Below, in pieces: positions 11,391 to 21,410 of a stretch of DNA of 50,804 nt. Where the stretch lies: contig JAPMOS010000211.1 in assembly GCA_027972325.1 (NCBI GenBank), positions 1 through 50,804 on the forward strand, in the 5' to 3' direction. The translations under genes were made by a program, and so were the position numbers. The number at the start of each line of letters is the position of its first letter. The stretch's first letter is position 1. This DNA is from Paratrimastix pyriformis (Eukaryota > Preaxostyla > Paratrimastigidae). The notes beneath the pieces were generated by a model. It ran no database searches and was not told the DNA's origin. It saw only the letters and a list, made by a program, of their open reading frames with translations.

Positions 11391-12365
11391 GAGCCTGCTG
11401 TCGCAGTGGCAGGACTGAACGAAGCCGCACAAGACCTCATTGCGCGGTCGCTGGAGCCCAAGACGCGCAAGGGCTATCAGACGGCGGTGTCTCAGTTCGC
11501 CGAATTCCTGGGCAAGTCCGAGGCGGACTGTTTACAGGCCTCGCCCACTGATCTGGCCAACTTTTTGGCAGAGTGGGGAAAGTCCAAAGGTTGGGCACCA
11601 AGCACGGCTATGAAGAAACGATCAGCCATCACCAGATTCTTTCTTATGCATGGCAGACCGGACCCAGGCTCCTCAGCCACCGTCCGGGCCGTTCTCACAG
11701 GCATGGAGAAGGCAAAACCGGCGCGAGAGAAGAAAGGGACCTTCGAGATCGATGTCCTTTGGAGGCATCTGGAGGGCCTCGGCGAGAATGGGTCACTTGA
11801 TCATCGCGACCTACTGGGAAAAGTGGTTTTGTTGGGTGAAGCCCTCGGGTTGAGAGCTGCTGACCTGAACACGGCCTCTAAAGCAGAATGCAGGTTCGAT
11901 GATGGCACCCACCTCTGTGAACTCAGAGTGCTGCCGAAGGAAAGGAAGAAGAAAGAGTGGGTCAGGCAGAAGATGGGCGGAAACGTTTCGAACCAGCGTC
12001 TTTGCTTTCACTGCGCAATTGCGGAATTGAATTCGCGCCGCCCCAAGCGCTGCACGAGCTCCCTCCTCTGGAAGCTCAAAAACGGCGAGAAATGCTCAAC
12101 CGATTGGTTGCTTTCTTGTGGCAAGCGGCTGATGCTGGCCGCCGGGTTGAAGAAGGAGTGGGGTCCACACTCCGTCAGGGCCGCTGCGGCCTCGAAGGCA
12201 GCATCCACTGGTTTGGACGGGCTGGCTGTGTCTGCGCAGTTTCGTTGGTCGCGCAAGGCGACAACCCTCACCAGTCATTACCTTCATCAGTCGACAGGCA
12301 CGGCAGTAGCCTTGGCAAAAGCTGTCCTGGGTGCGGAGGAGGCAGGGCCTCATCTCCAAGAATAG
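11390..12365 (+). CDS. DIRS B tyrosine recombinase domain
   Basis: After an N-terminal helical core-binding part (LNEAAQDLIARSLEPKTRKGYQ written in part: SLEPKTRKGYQTAVSQF), the catalytic half shows LGEALGLRAADL and then PHSVRAAAASKA and WSRKATTLTSHYLH. These fit the R...HxxR...W/H...Y signature of tyrosine recombinases. In DIRS elements this enzyme integrates the circular cDNA without target duplication. The domain shares one long open frame ending at 12365, just before the internal complementary region. Confidence 0.75.
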
Positions 12366-12395
12366 CTATCATCACAGGTCGGCACCTTTCAATTG

Positions 12396-12495
12396 TTCAC
12401 TGGAGCACCAGTCCCATCTCCTCGACAGTAGGATCCCTTCTTCCTAATACTTACAGGAAGATGAGGGTCCTACGGAGAGGGGACTGGTGCTCCGG
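12396..12495. repeat. DIRS B internal complementary region
   Basis: The left half (12396-12460) is the reverse complement of the 5' end (7582-7650). The right half (12461-12495) is the reverse complement of the 3' end (about 13297-13331). Both halves contain the word GGAGCACCAGTCCC or its complement. This is diagnostic of DIRS1-like architecture. Confidence 0.85.
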
Positions 12496-12623
12496 AACCC
12501 ACCCACCCTCCGCTCTCTCATTGCATTGGCCGACCTGTGTTCAATTGGGACCAAGATCCGCCGCCCTATGAGGGCTTACTGGCGTTGAGTGTTCTGGCGG
12601 GGCTATGAGCTCCGCGGCAAGGT

Positions 12624-13034
12624 TTGGGTCCACTCACTCACCTCATCACATGCATTTCGACCTTCTCTCTCTTTTCCCTTCCTCCCTTTCCGTCTGTTGG
12701 CCGGGGTTGTTTGGGCTTTCCCTGTGGACCCGGCGCCTTCTTCGTCCTGCGGGCTGCAGACAAGATTGCCGGGAACAAGGCAGCTGCCTCGCTGCTGAAG
12801 GCAGCGAAGCTGGAGAGTCCGATGACTGGCCGCAAGCACGCGAGGAACTTCTTCCGTGGTTCTCGCTTCGCCGCCGCAGCGGCCCCGACCGGCGCAGCGG
12901 CCCATCCTGCGGCTGCACCCTTCCAACGCTTCCGTGGCCCGCCACGCCGGCCGTACGTTGCGCGTGCTGCTGCCCAGGGAGCTCCGGCGGCTCCCGCACC
13001 GACCCAGCGGCGTCATTTCGCGCCCAAGCGTTGA
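12624..13034 (+). CDS. DIRS B small basic ORF after the internal complementary region
   Basis: This is an open frame of 136 codons lying between the internal complementary region and the 3' repeat. After a hydrophobic start, the product has an Ala/Lys/Arg-rich part (KIAGNKAAASLLKAAKL, RKHARNFFRGSRF) and an Ala/Pro/Arg tail ending RRHFAPKR. It is strongly basic and could bind nucleic acid, as a nucleocapsid-like partner of ORF1. I do not recognise a family, and the true start may be internal (near 12750). A location 3' of the internal complementary region is unusual. Confidence 0.45.
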   Translation: MGPLTHLITCISTFSLFSLPPFPSVGRGCLGFPCGPGAFFVLRAADKIAGNKAAASLLKAAKLESPMTGRKHARNFFRGSRFAAAAAPTGAAAHPAAAPFQRFRGPPRRPYVARAAAQGAPAAPAPTQRRHFAPKR

Positions 13035-13225
13035 GCGGCCTGCTCTTCCTTCCCGCCTCTGAGCGCCTCTGGGGCTTTGCTTTCCTCTCTTGCGCGGGGC
13101 GTCTTTCCTCTCTCTCTCTCTCTCTCTTTACACCTCGGGGTGTGAACCCTGATTTCCTTTTGTGATTTATTCTTTGGCCTACCTCTTCCCCGCCCGCCGC
13201 CCTCATTTCTCTGGGGTGCGACTCG

Positions 13226-13331
13226 AACCGGGGTGTGTATGGCTATTTTTGGTTTTCATTATTTCTTTCGTTGTCGGGGGGAACACGAAGACGTTCACTG
13301 GAGCACCAGTCCCCTCTCCGTAGGACCCTCA
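13226..13331 (+). repeat. DIRS B 3' inverted terminal repeat and extension
   Basis: 13226-13312 is the inverse of the 5' repeat. The outer part to 13331 is the inverse of the right half of the internal complementary region. Element A sequence resumes immediately afterwards. Confidence 0.85.
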
Positions 13332-14450
13332 GGTTCGGTTCGAGGTTTTTTATGCACTTCTGGTACATGGTCTGTGCTTTTGCTTTCGGTTTCCACCGAC
13401 ACCGAGGCACCGGTCGCTGATGCAGATGCAATTGCCTGCTGTCTTGCGGTGCGCTTCGCGGAGAACCGTGCCAGCCTGTTGAACGGTTTGTGGTGGACAA
13501 TGGTCTGTGAAGACGCTGTCACTTTGGACACTTCGCACTGACTCTTGCCATGCAATAGTGCGGCCCCCGAGGTGATCACCAGTCGGGACCGGGACAGACC
13601 CTTGATCTCGACAGGACCGAAGAGGTCCTCGGAGACCTCGTTGAGAGCCGCGGCAGCTCCCTGGTCCGCCTCGGATTCGTCCTCGTTCTCCTCATCACCA
13701 CCACCAGACTTGGGCTTGAGGCCCTTGACGGCCAGCAGCTCTTGGCGGCCGGCGGCCCCTTGGCGGAGGGCATGGGCCAGGAGGGCCGCAGCGTCGAGGT
13801 GGGGCTCCATGGCGGCTCTCCGGGCCTCGGAGAGCTGCTCCGTCAGCATGACCAACCCGAGCTGGACGGCCTTGAGGGCGGCCTTCAGCTGGTCGGCGTT
13901 CAGCTGCGTGTCCTCGGACTCGGAGCCGAAGATCCCCACGTAGCCATAGGCCAAGGCCCTGGAGGTGAGCTGGACCGTGTCCAACATGGACACCAGGCGG
14001 CCGTCAGCTGCCATAAGGTCTGTGGGGGCCCCGCGTGCGTGCATGGCACTCTTGGGTGGGGCGTTGAGCACCTTGGGCTTCCCAAGCTTAAGAGGAGGGA
14101 AAGCGCTTGAGGATGGCCTTCACATAGGCCTTCTCCGGGTCTCGGAGGGCGTGGTGTTGCTGGGCCAGGAAACTCTCAGGGACGAGGTCCCTGAGGAACG
14201 CGCGCTGCAGCTCAGCGTCAACACCCGAGCCCAGGCAGGCCAGCGGGTCGGCCTCTTGACGGCGCGCCTCTTCAAAGGACAAGACTTCCGGATGGGCCGG
14301 GTCAAGCGGGTGCTCGAAGGCATCCGGCGAGGCCCAGAAGGCGGCTGCCAAGGTCGGCGTGGGAAGGAACTGGTCCTTGGAAGGAGCCGACTCTGCCGCC
14401 GCTGGTGGTGCTTGTTGTTGTTGTTCTTGTTGTTGATCTTGTTGTTGCAT
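13332..14450 (-). mobile_element. DIRS-like retroelement A, ORF1 part (fossil)
   Basis: On the minus strand the start codon at 14450 opens a Gln-rich N-terminus (MQQQDQQQEQQQQAP). A region paralogous to ORF1 of element B follows (FLPTPTLAAAFW, LDAAALLAHALRQGAAGRQELL). The element is interrupted by B, and its RT part lies at 6462-7581. It is broken, with only a few breaks in this part. Confidence 0.7.
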
Positions 14451-14668
14451 AGTAACGAGTAATGCTTGGTTGTCTTGAAACCAATAAAAAGTGGTAACGC
14501 AAAATTTTTGCTTTTCTCAGTCGGGTTCGACGAAGAAACGACGGGGTGATGTGAACTATTTTCAGTTTTATTTTTATTATTATTATTCTTTTGAATGTCG
14601 GGTGAATACGGAGACTAGTCATGAGCACAGCCCCCCCTTACCGATGAGTAGCTCTCATTCTTCCTACT
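14451..14668. other. Intergenic, probable 5' region of DIRS A and of the next gene
   Basis: No ORF is supported. It contains an AT-rich patch around 14560-14590 (a TTATTATTATT run) and sits upstream of both the minus-strand ORF1 of element A and the plus-strand ORF at 14669. A shared divergent promoter is possible but not shown. Confidence 0.3.
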
Positions 14669-15061
14669 TTGGACGGAAGAATGATCGGCCACGTGCCTCC
14701 GGTGCTGGTGCACCGGCATGGCGAAGCATATCTGCCCCTCGAAGCCCACGAGACGGAGCTTTGCAACGTCGTTGCACCCCCGGTCGACGGATGGGACCTG
14801 CATCTTCCTCTGCTCCCCCCTCAAGAAGAACCTGCCCCGGCTCTACAAGAAGAGCAGGCCGCCGAGCAGACCACCACCGCCGAGCAACAACAACAAGAGC
14901 AGGCCTTCGAGCTTCAAGACGACCAAGAGGGCCCCCTGATCCCTGACCCAGATGATCAGCCTTATCAGCGGCTTCCTCCTTCCGACGAGTTCAACCCACT
15001 GGTGGACCCGGAAGCTTTGGGCAAGGGCCTTCTGCCAGAGGAACGCGCGGACTTCCAGTAA
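14669..15061 (+). CDS. Acidic Gln/Glu-rich ORF, possible first exon
   Basis: 130 codons encode a protein with an ordered start (MDGRMIGHVPPVLVHRHGEA) and an acidic, Gln/Glu/Pro-rich rest (EEQAAEQTTTAEQQQQEQ). The stop overlaps a possible splice donor (GTAACT at 15058). Intron-like pyrimidine-rich sequence follows, ending TTTTTTTAG at 15120. It may be the leading exon of the gene containing the next acidic ORF and the integrase blocks, but that link is inference. I do not recognise the family. Confidence 0.35.
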   Translation: MDGRMIGHVPPVLVHRHGEAYLPLEAHETELCNVVAPPVDGWDLHLPLLPPQEEPAPALQEEQAAEQTTTAEQQQQEQAFELQDDQEGPLIPDPDDQPYQRLPPSDEFNPLVDPEALGKGLLPEERADFQ

Positions 15062-15234
15062 CTCGTAATACCGTCCAACCCCTCAACCCCTCTTTTCAAT
15101 TCAGCTTTGTGTTTTTTTAGACGAAGAAACACGACAGCAATGACACCGAGAAATTGTCTTGACTGAACAACAAGCTACCGGGGTGGGATAGGGAGGATGG
15201 CCTGGGTGATAGCCACTCGAGTGGCGCCACTGAT

Positions 15235-15681
15235 ATGGAACCATTCGAAGAAGAACTGGTTGGAGACGACCTCCCTCCACCGCTTCCTGAGGAACTGGTC
15301 GACCTCCCTCCACCTCTTCTTGAGGAGCTGGTTGATGACGACCTCCCTCCACCGCTTCCTGAGGAGGAGCTATTTTTCGGAGGTGGTGGCGGTGACGAGG
15401 CAGCGCATGAGGCAGAGCATGAGCCAGCCCTCGGAGAACTGCCTCCCGCAGAAGCGGCCGAGATTGACGTCGATGTCGTGGTTGATGTCGCAGACGCCGA
15501 AGTTGATGTGGCTGATTGGGGAAGCTACGACCGGACGGCGCGGGGGATCCACATGATCCTGAACGGTGTGGAACGTCTGTTTTTGGTTTTCCATGTCATG
15601 ACCAATGCCCCGTTTGTCTCATTTTTCAGTCCGGGAAGGAACACGCAGTTATCGGTCGAACTGCCGCAAACATGCCCGTGA
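15235..15681 (+). CDS. Acidic proline-repeat ORF
   Basis: 148 codons encode a protein whose first 45 residues repeat the pattern (E/D)ELVxxDLPPPLPEE three times, followed by a poly-Gly patch and an Asp/Val-rich run (IDVDVVVDVADAEVDVAD). The open frame extends upstream of this ATG to about 15165, which fits a spliced internal exon. The strongly acidic, low-complexity sequence suggests an unstructured linker or activation-type region. Its relation to the integrase is suggested only by order and strand. Confidence 0.35.
   Translation: MEPFEEELVGDDLPPPLPEELVDLPPPLLEELVDDDLPPPLPEEELFFGGGGGDEAAHEAEHEPALGELPPAEAAEIDVDVVVDVADAEVDVADWGSYDRTARGIHMILNGVERLFLVFHVMTNAPFVSFFSPGRNTQLSVELPQTCP
15247..15366 (+). 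repeat. Short coding tandem repeat (Leu-Pro-Pro-Pro units)
   Basis: The words GACCTCCCTCCACC and CTTCCTGAGGA or TCTTGAGGAGCT recur three times, encoding DLPPPLPEELV-type units. Confidence 0.7.
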
Positions 15682-15740
15682 AGGGTTCTACCGCGCCGTT
15701 GGAGGAGTTCTGCAGCGGCTCCGCTACGACCACGAGATCT
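15605..15740 (+). pseudogene. Possible N-terminal block of retroviral-type integrase gene
   Basis: A short open block encodes EGFYRAVGGVLQRLRYDHEI, which resembles the segment preceding the HHCC finger in retroviral-type integrases. The integrase core with its own HHCC finger starts at 23129 on the same strand. The assignment is tentative because the block is short. I treat it as part of a fossil integrase-bearing element. Confidence 0.3.
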
Positions 15741-16127
15741 GGTGGGTTGTTGTTGTGATACTATTTCGACTGCCAGTAACTGCGCGCAAAACACAGAAAA
15801 CTGAAACAGAAGAAAATCCGTTCATCCGGTCGAAACCGGCGGGTAACATGCCGACCTACACCCCCTCAGGGGTAGGCGCACAGACGGCATGGCGGGAAAG
15901 AGAGAGACTGGAATGTCGCCAGGAAACAGAATCGTTCAAACACTTGACAGCAAACAGAAGGAACATCAAAAGAAAGAACGGGGCAAGGGGGGGGGACAAA
16001 AGGATCCAACACTGAGACACGGGACACGAGGAACAATGAAAGGGGGCGAAGGAAGCAAAAGACAAGAACAGTTAGAACGAAAAATATTCCCGAACCCAGC
16101 CTGAGGGGGGGGCGGAACCCATCTGGT
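15741..16127. other. Non-coding, purine-rich stretch before element E2
   Basis: I see no supported gene. The stretch is purine-rich (many GAAAG and GGAAAC words) and has G runs at 15988 and 16105. It ends at GGT (16125-16127), next to the E2 terminus. It does not resemble the sequence flanking the right end of element E1. Confidence 0.4.
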
Positions 16128-16278
16128 GGGATAGCCGAGTAATCTCTTCCCCAAACAAACCCAAACCAAGAAAGAGTGAACACTTGCACAGCAAGCACGC
16201 AAAACGGCACTGACATCCAAAAATTTTATCAAAAGAATTTGACATGTCATGTCAGTGCCGGCAGTCGACTCGTCCTTT
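16128..16278. repeat. E2 left terminal inverted repeat
   Basis: It begins GGGATAGCCGAGTAATC, then CCCCAAACAAACCCAAACC. It holds the stem CGGCACTGACAT (16205-16216) paired with ATGTCAGTGCCG (16249-16260) and a central TGACATGTCA palindrome. Confidence 0.85.
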
Positions 16279-17039
16279 AAGCATAAGCCCATTCGGACGA
16301 CGACACGCCAGCCACCGACGCAGAGTAAGGTGGGAAGGGAGTCAGTACCGCGCAACGCAGTAAAACAATCCAGCTGGGAGTCACAGCTCCCGAAGGTTTC
16401 AAAGAAAACGAAGAAGAGAGATTCATGATCAACCATGCGAACCCCAAACATCTCCTCAAGCGGGTCGCGACCCGCCCCGGGGGGTGCACGTCTAGTCAGG
16501 GAAAGAGGAGGCTCGAGAAAACCCCGACGCACCGCTGTAACCGGTCAGCAAAAAACAGGTGGGAGAGAAGAAGCCACAAATAAAGGGAGGGGCGAAACCT
16601 GCAAAGGCCCCGAAGGTACCGAGTCTTCCCGTACCCGGCACCCTCCTTAGGGGAGTCCTTCCCTCAACGGGTCGGACTCCCCGCATAAAACAAGAAGATC
16701 GGACAAAACAGCGAGAGGACTCGTTGTCCGGCATGAGGCACGCGTCGAGAAAAACGCAGAGCACGACGGAGCCGCGACAGGCACCTGCCTCGCAGATCCC
16801 AGGAGGGTTCTCCGACCCCGTGCTCGCGGCCTCTTCGTCACCAGTCGCCGACCGACGCCGATGAAGAGGTGGAGGCACCCTTGCCGTGTGGGCGTCAAGT
16901 TCTGTAAAGAACAAGCCCCCACCAAAAAAGCCAAACCCGAAGGAGAGAGCACAAAAGGTGACGTATCGATCGCCACTTCAGAGTGCTCAACCAATATCCC
17001 TCCCGCGAGGGAGGTGTGTGGTGGAGTGATCGGGGTGGT

Positions 17040-17340
17040 TCACGGGGACAACGACCACGATGAAATCACATGAGCTGTTGTCAAATCAAAACAGACGGCA
17101 GTGAAAGAAAAACCCCATATGAACGAGGAGGAGGGATGGTGTCCACCACGACCACGATAAAGCCACATGGCTGTTGCCAACAAAACGGTGGTGAAAGACA
17201 ACACCCCGCACCACGATGAAGTCCCTCGAGCTGTTGTCCATTCATAGCAGACCAGGGGGAAGACTCCTACAAGAGCACAACGAGCAGGATGAACCCATAA
17301 CCCATAAGCTGCAAGCAAAGTACCTGGGGTGAATAACCAC
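17040..17340. repeat. Degenerate tandem repeat in E2
   Basis: Three or more units share CCACGATGAAAT-like words followed by GAGCTGTTGTC (near 17058, 17155 and 17217). A related series in E1 lies around 41650-42110 on the other strand (GACAACAGCTCATGTG). It is non-coding. Confidence 0.55.
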
Positions 17341-17780
17341 ACCTCACTCACCCCACCATGATTACCTAATCACATCTGACGAGGGTGAATGAGGGTGAAT
17401 GAAGGGGGGACTCCCGCGTAAGCCGGGAAGTATCACACACGCACCCACACACGAATGAAGGGTGGTGACTTAAGGGCAAAACGGCCCCGATAAGGCCCCC
17501 ACACTGTTGTCAAAGGGAATCTAACAAGCTTGAAACCCAGCCACACGTTGCCTCTCCCACGAGGCAGGCCAACTGACTTGTCAATCAGATCGTGTGGATG
17601 AAAAGGCAACAGTAACGCCAAGGCAGCACGTAGTAAGACAGCGCCGTGAAGACAAAATGCCCACCATCATTCACTGTCTGTGGGTACACGTTGACGTGCA
17701 GCTGTCGAGAGTTCGCGGGGAAAGCAGAAACAAACAAACCCAGTGCCACTCATCAGGCAGGGAGGTGGGTGGGAGACTTG

Positions 17781-17896
17781 TCTTGGTTTGGGTTTGTTTG
17801 GGGAAGATTACTCGGCTATCCCACCATTCTCCTTCACGAGTTCGGAGAACGAGGGACAGCCTTCGTGGGATAGCCCCAAACAAACCCAAACCAAGA
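17781..17896. repeat. Head-to-tail junction of element ends inside E2
   Basis: A right-end sequence (TCTTGGTTTGGG... to GGCTATCCCACCA) is followed directly by a left-end sequence (TTCTCCTTCACGAG... to CCAAACCAAGA). This order is expected if the two ends of the element were joined in a tandem or circle. The outer arms make a 23-bp inverted repeat. The same structure sits in E1 at 41276-41394, so it predates the split of the two copies. Confidence 0.75.
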
Positions 17897-18199
17897 AAGA
17901 GTGAACACCATACCAAAGGAATAGCTTTCCCCACCTCTTAACTCGACAACAAGCTCCTCTCGGCCGATGAGCCGACTCTACCCATGCCCATCCGGGTGTT
18001 GGGAGTGCGCGTGCCGGAGGGCAGCACACCAGAAGGAGCATTAAACAGGTGAGACATACCCACTCCACAGTGTCCCCCGCATGTGCCGGGGTCGCCCCGA
18101 AAGGTGCCGAGTGCTGACGTTGCTTCCGGCAGAGAGGCACAGCCCGCCTGGAAAAGGCATCAGTCGATGCGAATGCAGGCATGAACAGCCTCACACCGC

Positions 18200-18960
18200 C
18201 CCCAGCAAAACCCCACGATGATGGTGCTGGTGTGGTGGTTCCGATCTGAAGGTGCTGGTGTGATGCCGCTGCTGGTGTGAGTGAACGCCAGGAGGCATGT
18301 GGGGCACACAGGCCCGCCCCCAGAAGCATCACGCAGCTGTCCTGGTATGCCAGGACGCATTCAAGGGCATGATGAGCACACAGGCCCGCCCTGAAAAACA
18401 CCACTCCAGTGGTGCTGTGTGATGGTGTCGGCGTGATGCTGCTGCTGGTGTGAGAATGTACACCAGGGGGCATGTGGGCACACTCAGGCCCGCCCTGAAA
18501 AATCACTGCACTGGTGGTACTGATGATGCTGTTGGTGTGTGAGAGTGCACACCAGGGCTTATGGGGGGCACACTCAGGTCCGCCCCAGACGCCTCAAACA
18601 GATGTCCTGGTGCCAGGACCCATCCAAGGGCATGATGAGCACACAGGCCCGCCCTGAAAAATCACCGCACTGGTGGTACTGATGATGCTGTTGGTGTGTG
18701 AGTGTACACCCAGGTCCGCCCCAGACGCATCAAACGGATGTCCTGGTGTACCAGGACCCGATGCGCACACAGGTTTCGCCCCGAGAAAACGTCAAACTGA
18801 TGGAGCGTGTGGTGGTGATGGTGCTGTGATAATGCTACTGGCGTGAGAGTGCATCCAGGGGGCATGCTGGGCGCACTCAGGCCCGCCCCAGACGATGGTC
18901 TGCCAGGACAGATCCAAGGACATGATGAGCACACAAGCCCGCCCCAGAAAAGCACCAACT
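18200..18960. repeat. GC-rich tandem array, CAGGCCCGCCC units (E2)
   Basis: About nine units of roughly 55-100 bp each contain CAGGCCCGCCC(C/T) followed by an A-rich word and a TGGTGCTG/GTGATG stretch ending in GTGAGAGTGCAC. ORFs across it are by-products of the repeat. The mirrored array in E1 is at 40300-40960. Confidence 0.75.
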
Positions 18961-21030
18961 CTTGGTGCTGCCGTGCAACAGTGCACCATAGGCCAGCAAG
19001 GCCGCCCTCAAGGACACCCCACCGGGTAACAGTGTGGGTGCCCGTGAACACGCACTGGCTGATGAGTGCAAAGACACACTCGCGGCACCGCCCTTCATTG
19101 TGGCCGCGGAGGCATGAGTGGGTAAACATACCCCTGTGGATATATACACCCATTGGCATAGGTCATTCGGATATACAACGGATCTCCCTCATGAGAAAGC
19201 CAGCGGTGCAAGTCTGCCAAGGTCCCAGTCTTGGGGTGACGGTCATAGGCAAGCACAGACCCACCCTCAGGTGTGGGTGTGACAGCGCACATGATATCAG
19301 ACGAGCACCCACTGAGGAAAGAAGTGAAAACTATTAAGCTTGCTGGCGGTCAGTGAACTATCTCCATTCTCTACACCTAGCAGTGCCGAAGTCCCAAAGT
19401 TGTTTCTGACCTGACCGCCAGCTTTGCTGGTGCCTCGATCCCAGTGTGTGAGACCCGTGGGTGCATAAGTATGAGCGCCTGTTCCTGACGCCGAAGAGCA
19501 TGTCTTCTCCCGGGGGATGGTCTCGCAGTCTGTTGTTGTTTCTGACCCAGTGAGAGTGGTCTGTGTGAGCATCCGTGCCCGGTGTGGGCGCAGACAAGCA
19601 CCTGTTCGCCAAACCAAATGCTCTTGGTAATGAGTGTCCGTGTGAGGTGTACTACGGGCAGCTCCCCAGTGGAGCAGAAATTCGATGGGATAATGCTCCT
19701 CGCTGTGGGCACCGCGGTCAAGTGCACAGTAGCCCTCAGTCTCGTTTATGAATGGACAGAGTGACCCCAAGCAGGAGTGATCGTGATGGGTCCAAGACAG
19801 GGTGCTCGCCCTCCCGGGACGGAGCCCCCATCATGTCCCTTGGAGCAGGGGATGGGATGAGACGGAGTGATGGGCAGGGACAGGAAGGTGCACATGGGTG
19901 CTGCGACTGGTGTGTCACACAATGAGGAAGGAGAGAGAACATTCCGACGGACTTTCCCTCTGCTGCTGCCAAGGCAGTCGGCCCCCCTGTCGCGCCTGAA
20001 AGTTGACGGGGTATTTCTCGGCCGGTACGGCTGTTTGTGGGGTGCCCGGGGAGACTGGATGGCCAATGTGAGCTCGACCCAAGGTGGTCACCATGTGCAG
20101 GGTCGCGAGGTTGTGACGCTCCCTCCGTGCGCGATGGTCAAAGGAAGTGAACCCCTTCCGCATGAACGGTACAATGCGGGAAAGTGCATCCCCCGGGACT
20201 TGACAACCGTTGGGGGACTCGGGGGGGGGGGGGGGGGGGGTGAGGAGCCCTTGTTCAAGAAACCCATGAGGGCATGCTTCCCCGTCCGGCGGAGGCATCA
20301 TGCGTTCCCAATCAATGCTGAGGAACTGTGCTGAATCAGGGGACCTTCACTCATGGCCTCCAGGGCGAGTGAGTCTGTCCCCGATGGGGCGCGAGTCCCG
20401 TGCCTCCGGGTCTCCCACGACGGGGGCTGTGTAGTAGTACTCCGGCTGTTGGGCGATGACCGGTGATACCAATTTTGAGCTCGCCCCAACTCGATGTGAC
20501 GAGGGCGGGCGTCCCATGACGCTCATGCTTGCAATCGGCGCGCATGACGCACGAGCACATTGTCAATGAGAGAGTTCAAGCCGTGTGCCATGTCCAAAAA
20601 GGAAGATAACCGCATTCAGCGTAACCTGGTGGGTGCCTGGGGAAGCTCCCGCCCGCGACTTGCCACCTGGTAATGAGCCTGAACTGTCAGCGGATGTGGA
20701 GCTGAAAAATGTTGTCGGACCGTGGCCCAGGTGCTGACTTGCAGAGGCTCCTCTCCACAGTATCTGAGTGGTCTGTCACCAAGACCACGCGTCCCAGTCC
20801 GAGCAAGCAAGTCCCGCGCGCCTTGAGCAACCCATCACGCAGTTCAAACCCGGATGGGAACCCGGCGGGTTGTGCCAGAGCGATCGGAAGAGAAGCCTTC
20901 CGAGTCTGTGAGGGTGGTCAACGTGTTCTCCTCAGACTCGAGTGCGCGTTGTCCCGCGAAAGTGACCAATATATCCGGGCCAAGGGAATGCGCCACCCGG
21001 AATATCATCCAGAGTTTCATTCTCCTTCAG
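18961..21030. other. Non-coding interior of E2
   Basis: I see no supported gene. Part of 19330-19950 matches E1 at 39300-39860 in inverse orientation. The two copies keep neither a common reading frame nor a recognisable protein. A 20-nt run of G lies at 20221-20240. Confidence 0.5.
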
Positions 21031-21174
21031 AGGCGTAATGCCCGAGAGGCGCAATGACCGAGAGATGCAATGCAGAGCCAGGTGCAGTGCCAGAGAGGCG
21101 CAATGCCCGAGGTGCGGAACTTCCCCACCCCCTGGTCAGTCACACGCCGAAGGGTGGTGCGCGCTGCCCGTGGC

Positions 21175-21410
21175 GCGTCATGTCCGCGGTGCGTCATGTC
21201 CGCGGTGCGTCATGCCCGCGGTGCGTCATGACCGCGGTGCGCCATGCCCGCGGTGCGTCATGCCCGCGGTGCGTCATGCCCGCGGTGCGTCATGTCCGCG
21301 GTGCGTCATGTCCGCGGTGCGTCATGTCCGCGGTGCGTCATGTCCGCGGTGCGTCATGCCCGCGGTGCGTCATGCCCGCGGTGCGCCATGTCCGCGGTGC
21401 GCCATGCCCG
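21175..21410. repeat. 16-bp minisatellite, about 15 copies
   Basis: The unit is GCGTCATGYCCGCGGT with Y mostly T or C and few other changes. Three units make 48 bp, so every frame stays open and yields spurious repetitive ORFs (ASCPRCVM...). Each unit holds the CCGCGG palindrome and several CpG. A looser GAGAGGCGCAATGCCCGA repeat precedes it (21035-21110). Confidence 0.9.

Larger units (their letters stand above)
7582..13331 (+). mobile_element. DIRS-like tyrosine-recombinase retrotransposon B
   Basis: This is a structurally whole DIRS element of about 5.75 kb with inverted terminal repeats (7629-7716 against 13226-13312). Each end has an extension, and a bipartite internal complementary region (12396-12495) has a left half complementary to the 5' extension and a right half complementary to the 3' extension. 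This is the arrangement known to allow DIRS circle formation. Coding parts are a gag-like ORF1, RT, RNase H, a Dam-like methyltransferase and a tyrosine recombinase. The terminal matches look perfect, so insertion is recent. The coding region has a few breaks. It is inserted in DIRS element A. Confidence 0.85.

Noticed and set aside
13085-13135. CT-rich run as a microsatellite of interest
   Set aside because: It is a short simple repeat in the 3' part of DIRS B with no further structure.
16277-16914. ORFs on both strands in the E2 arm shared with E1 (for example the ones starting MHPPGRVATRL)
   Set aside because: The copies keep DNA similarity in all frames, the ORF lengths and frames differ between E1 and E2, and no domain is seen.
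17781-17896. Telomere-like repeat (TTTGGG words)
   Set aside because: There are only a few irregular units in a defined inverted arrangement, identical to the element ends.
21175-21410. CRISPR-like array
   Set aside because: Units are contiguous with no unique spacers, in a eukaryotic context.
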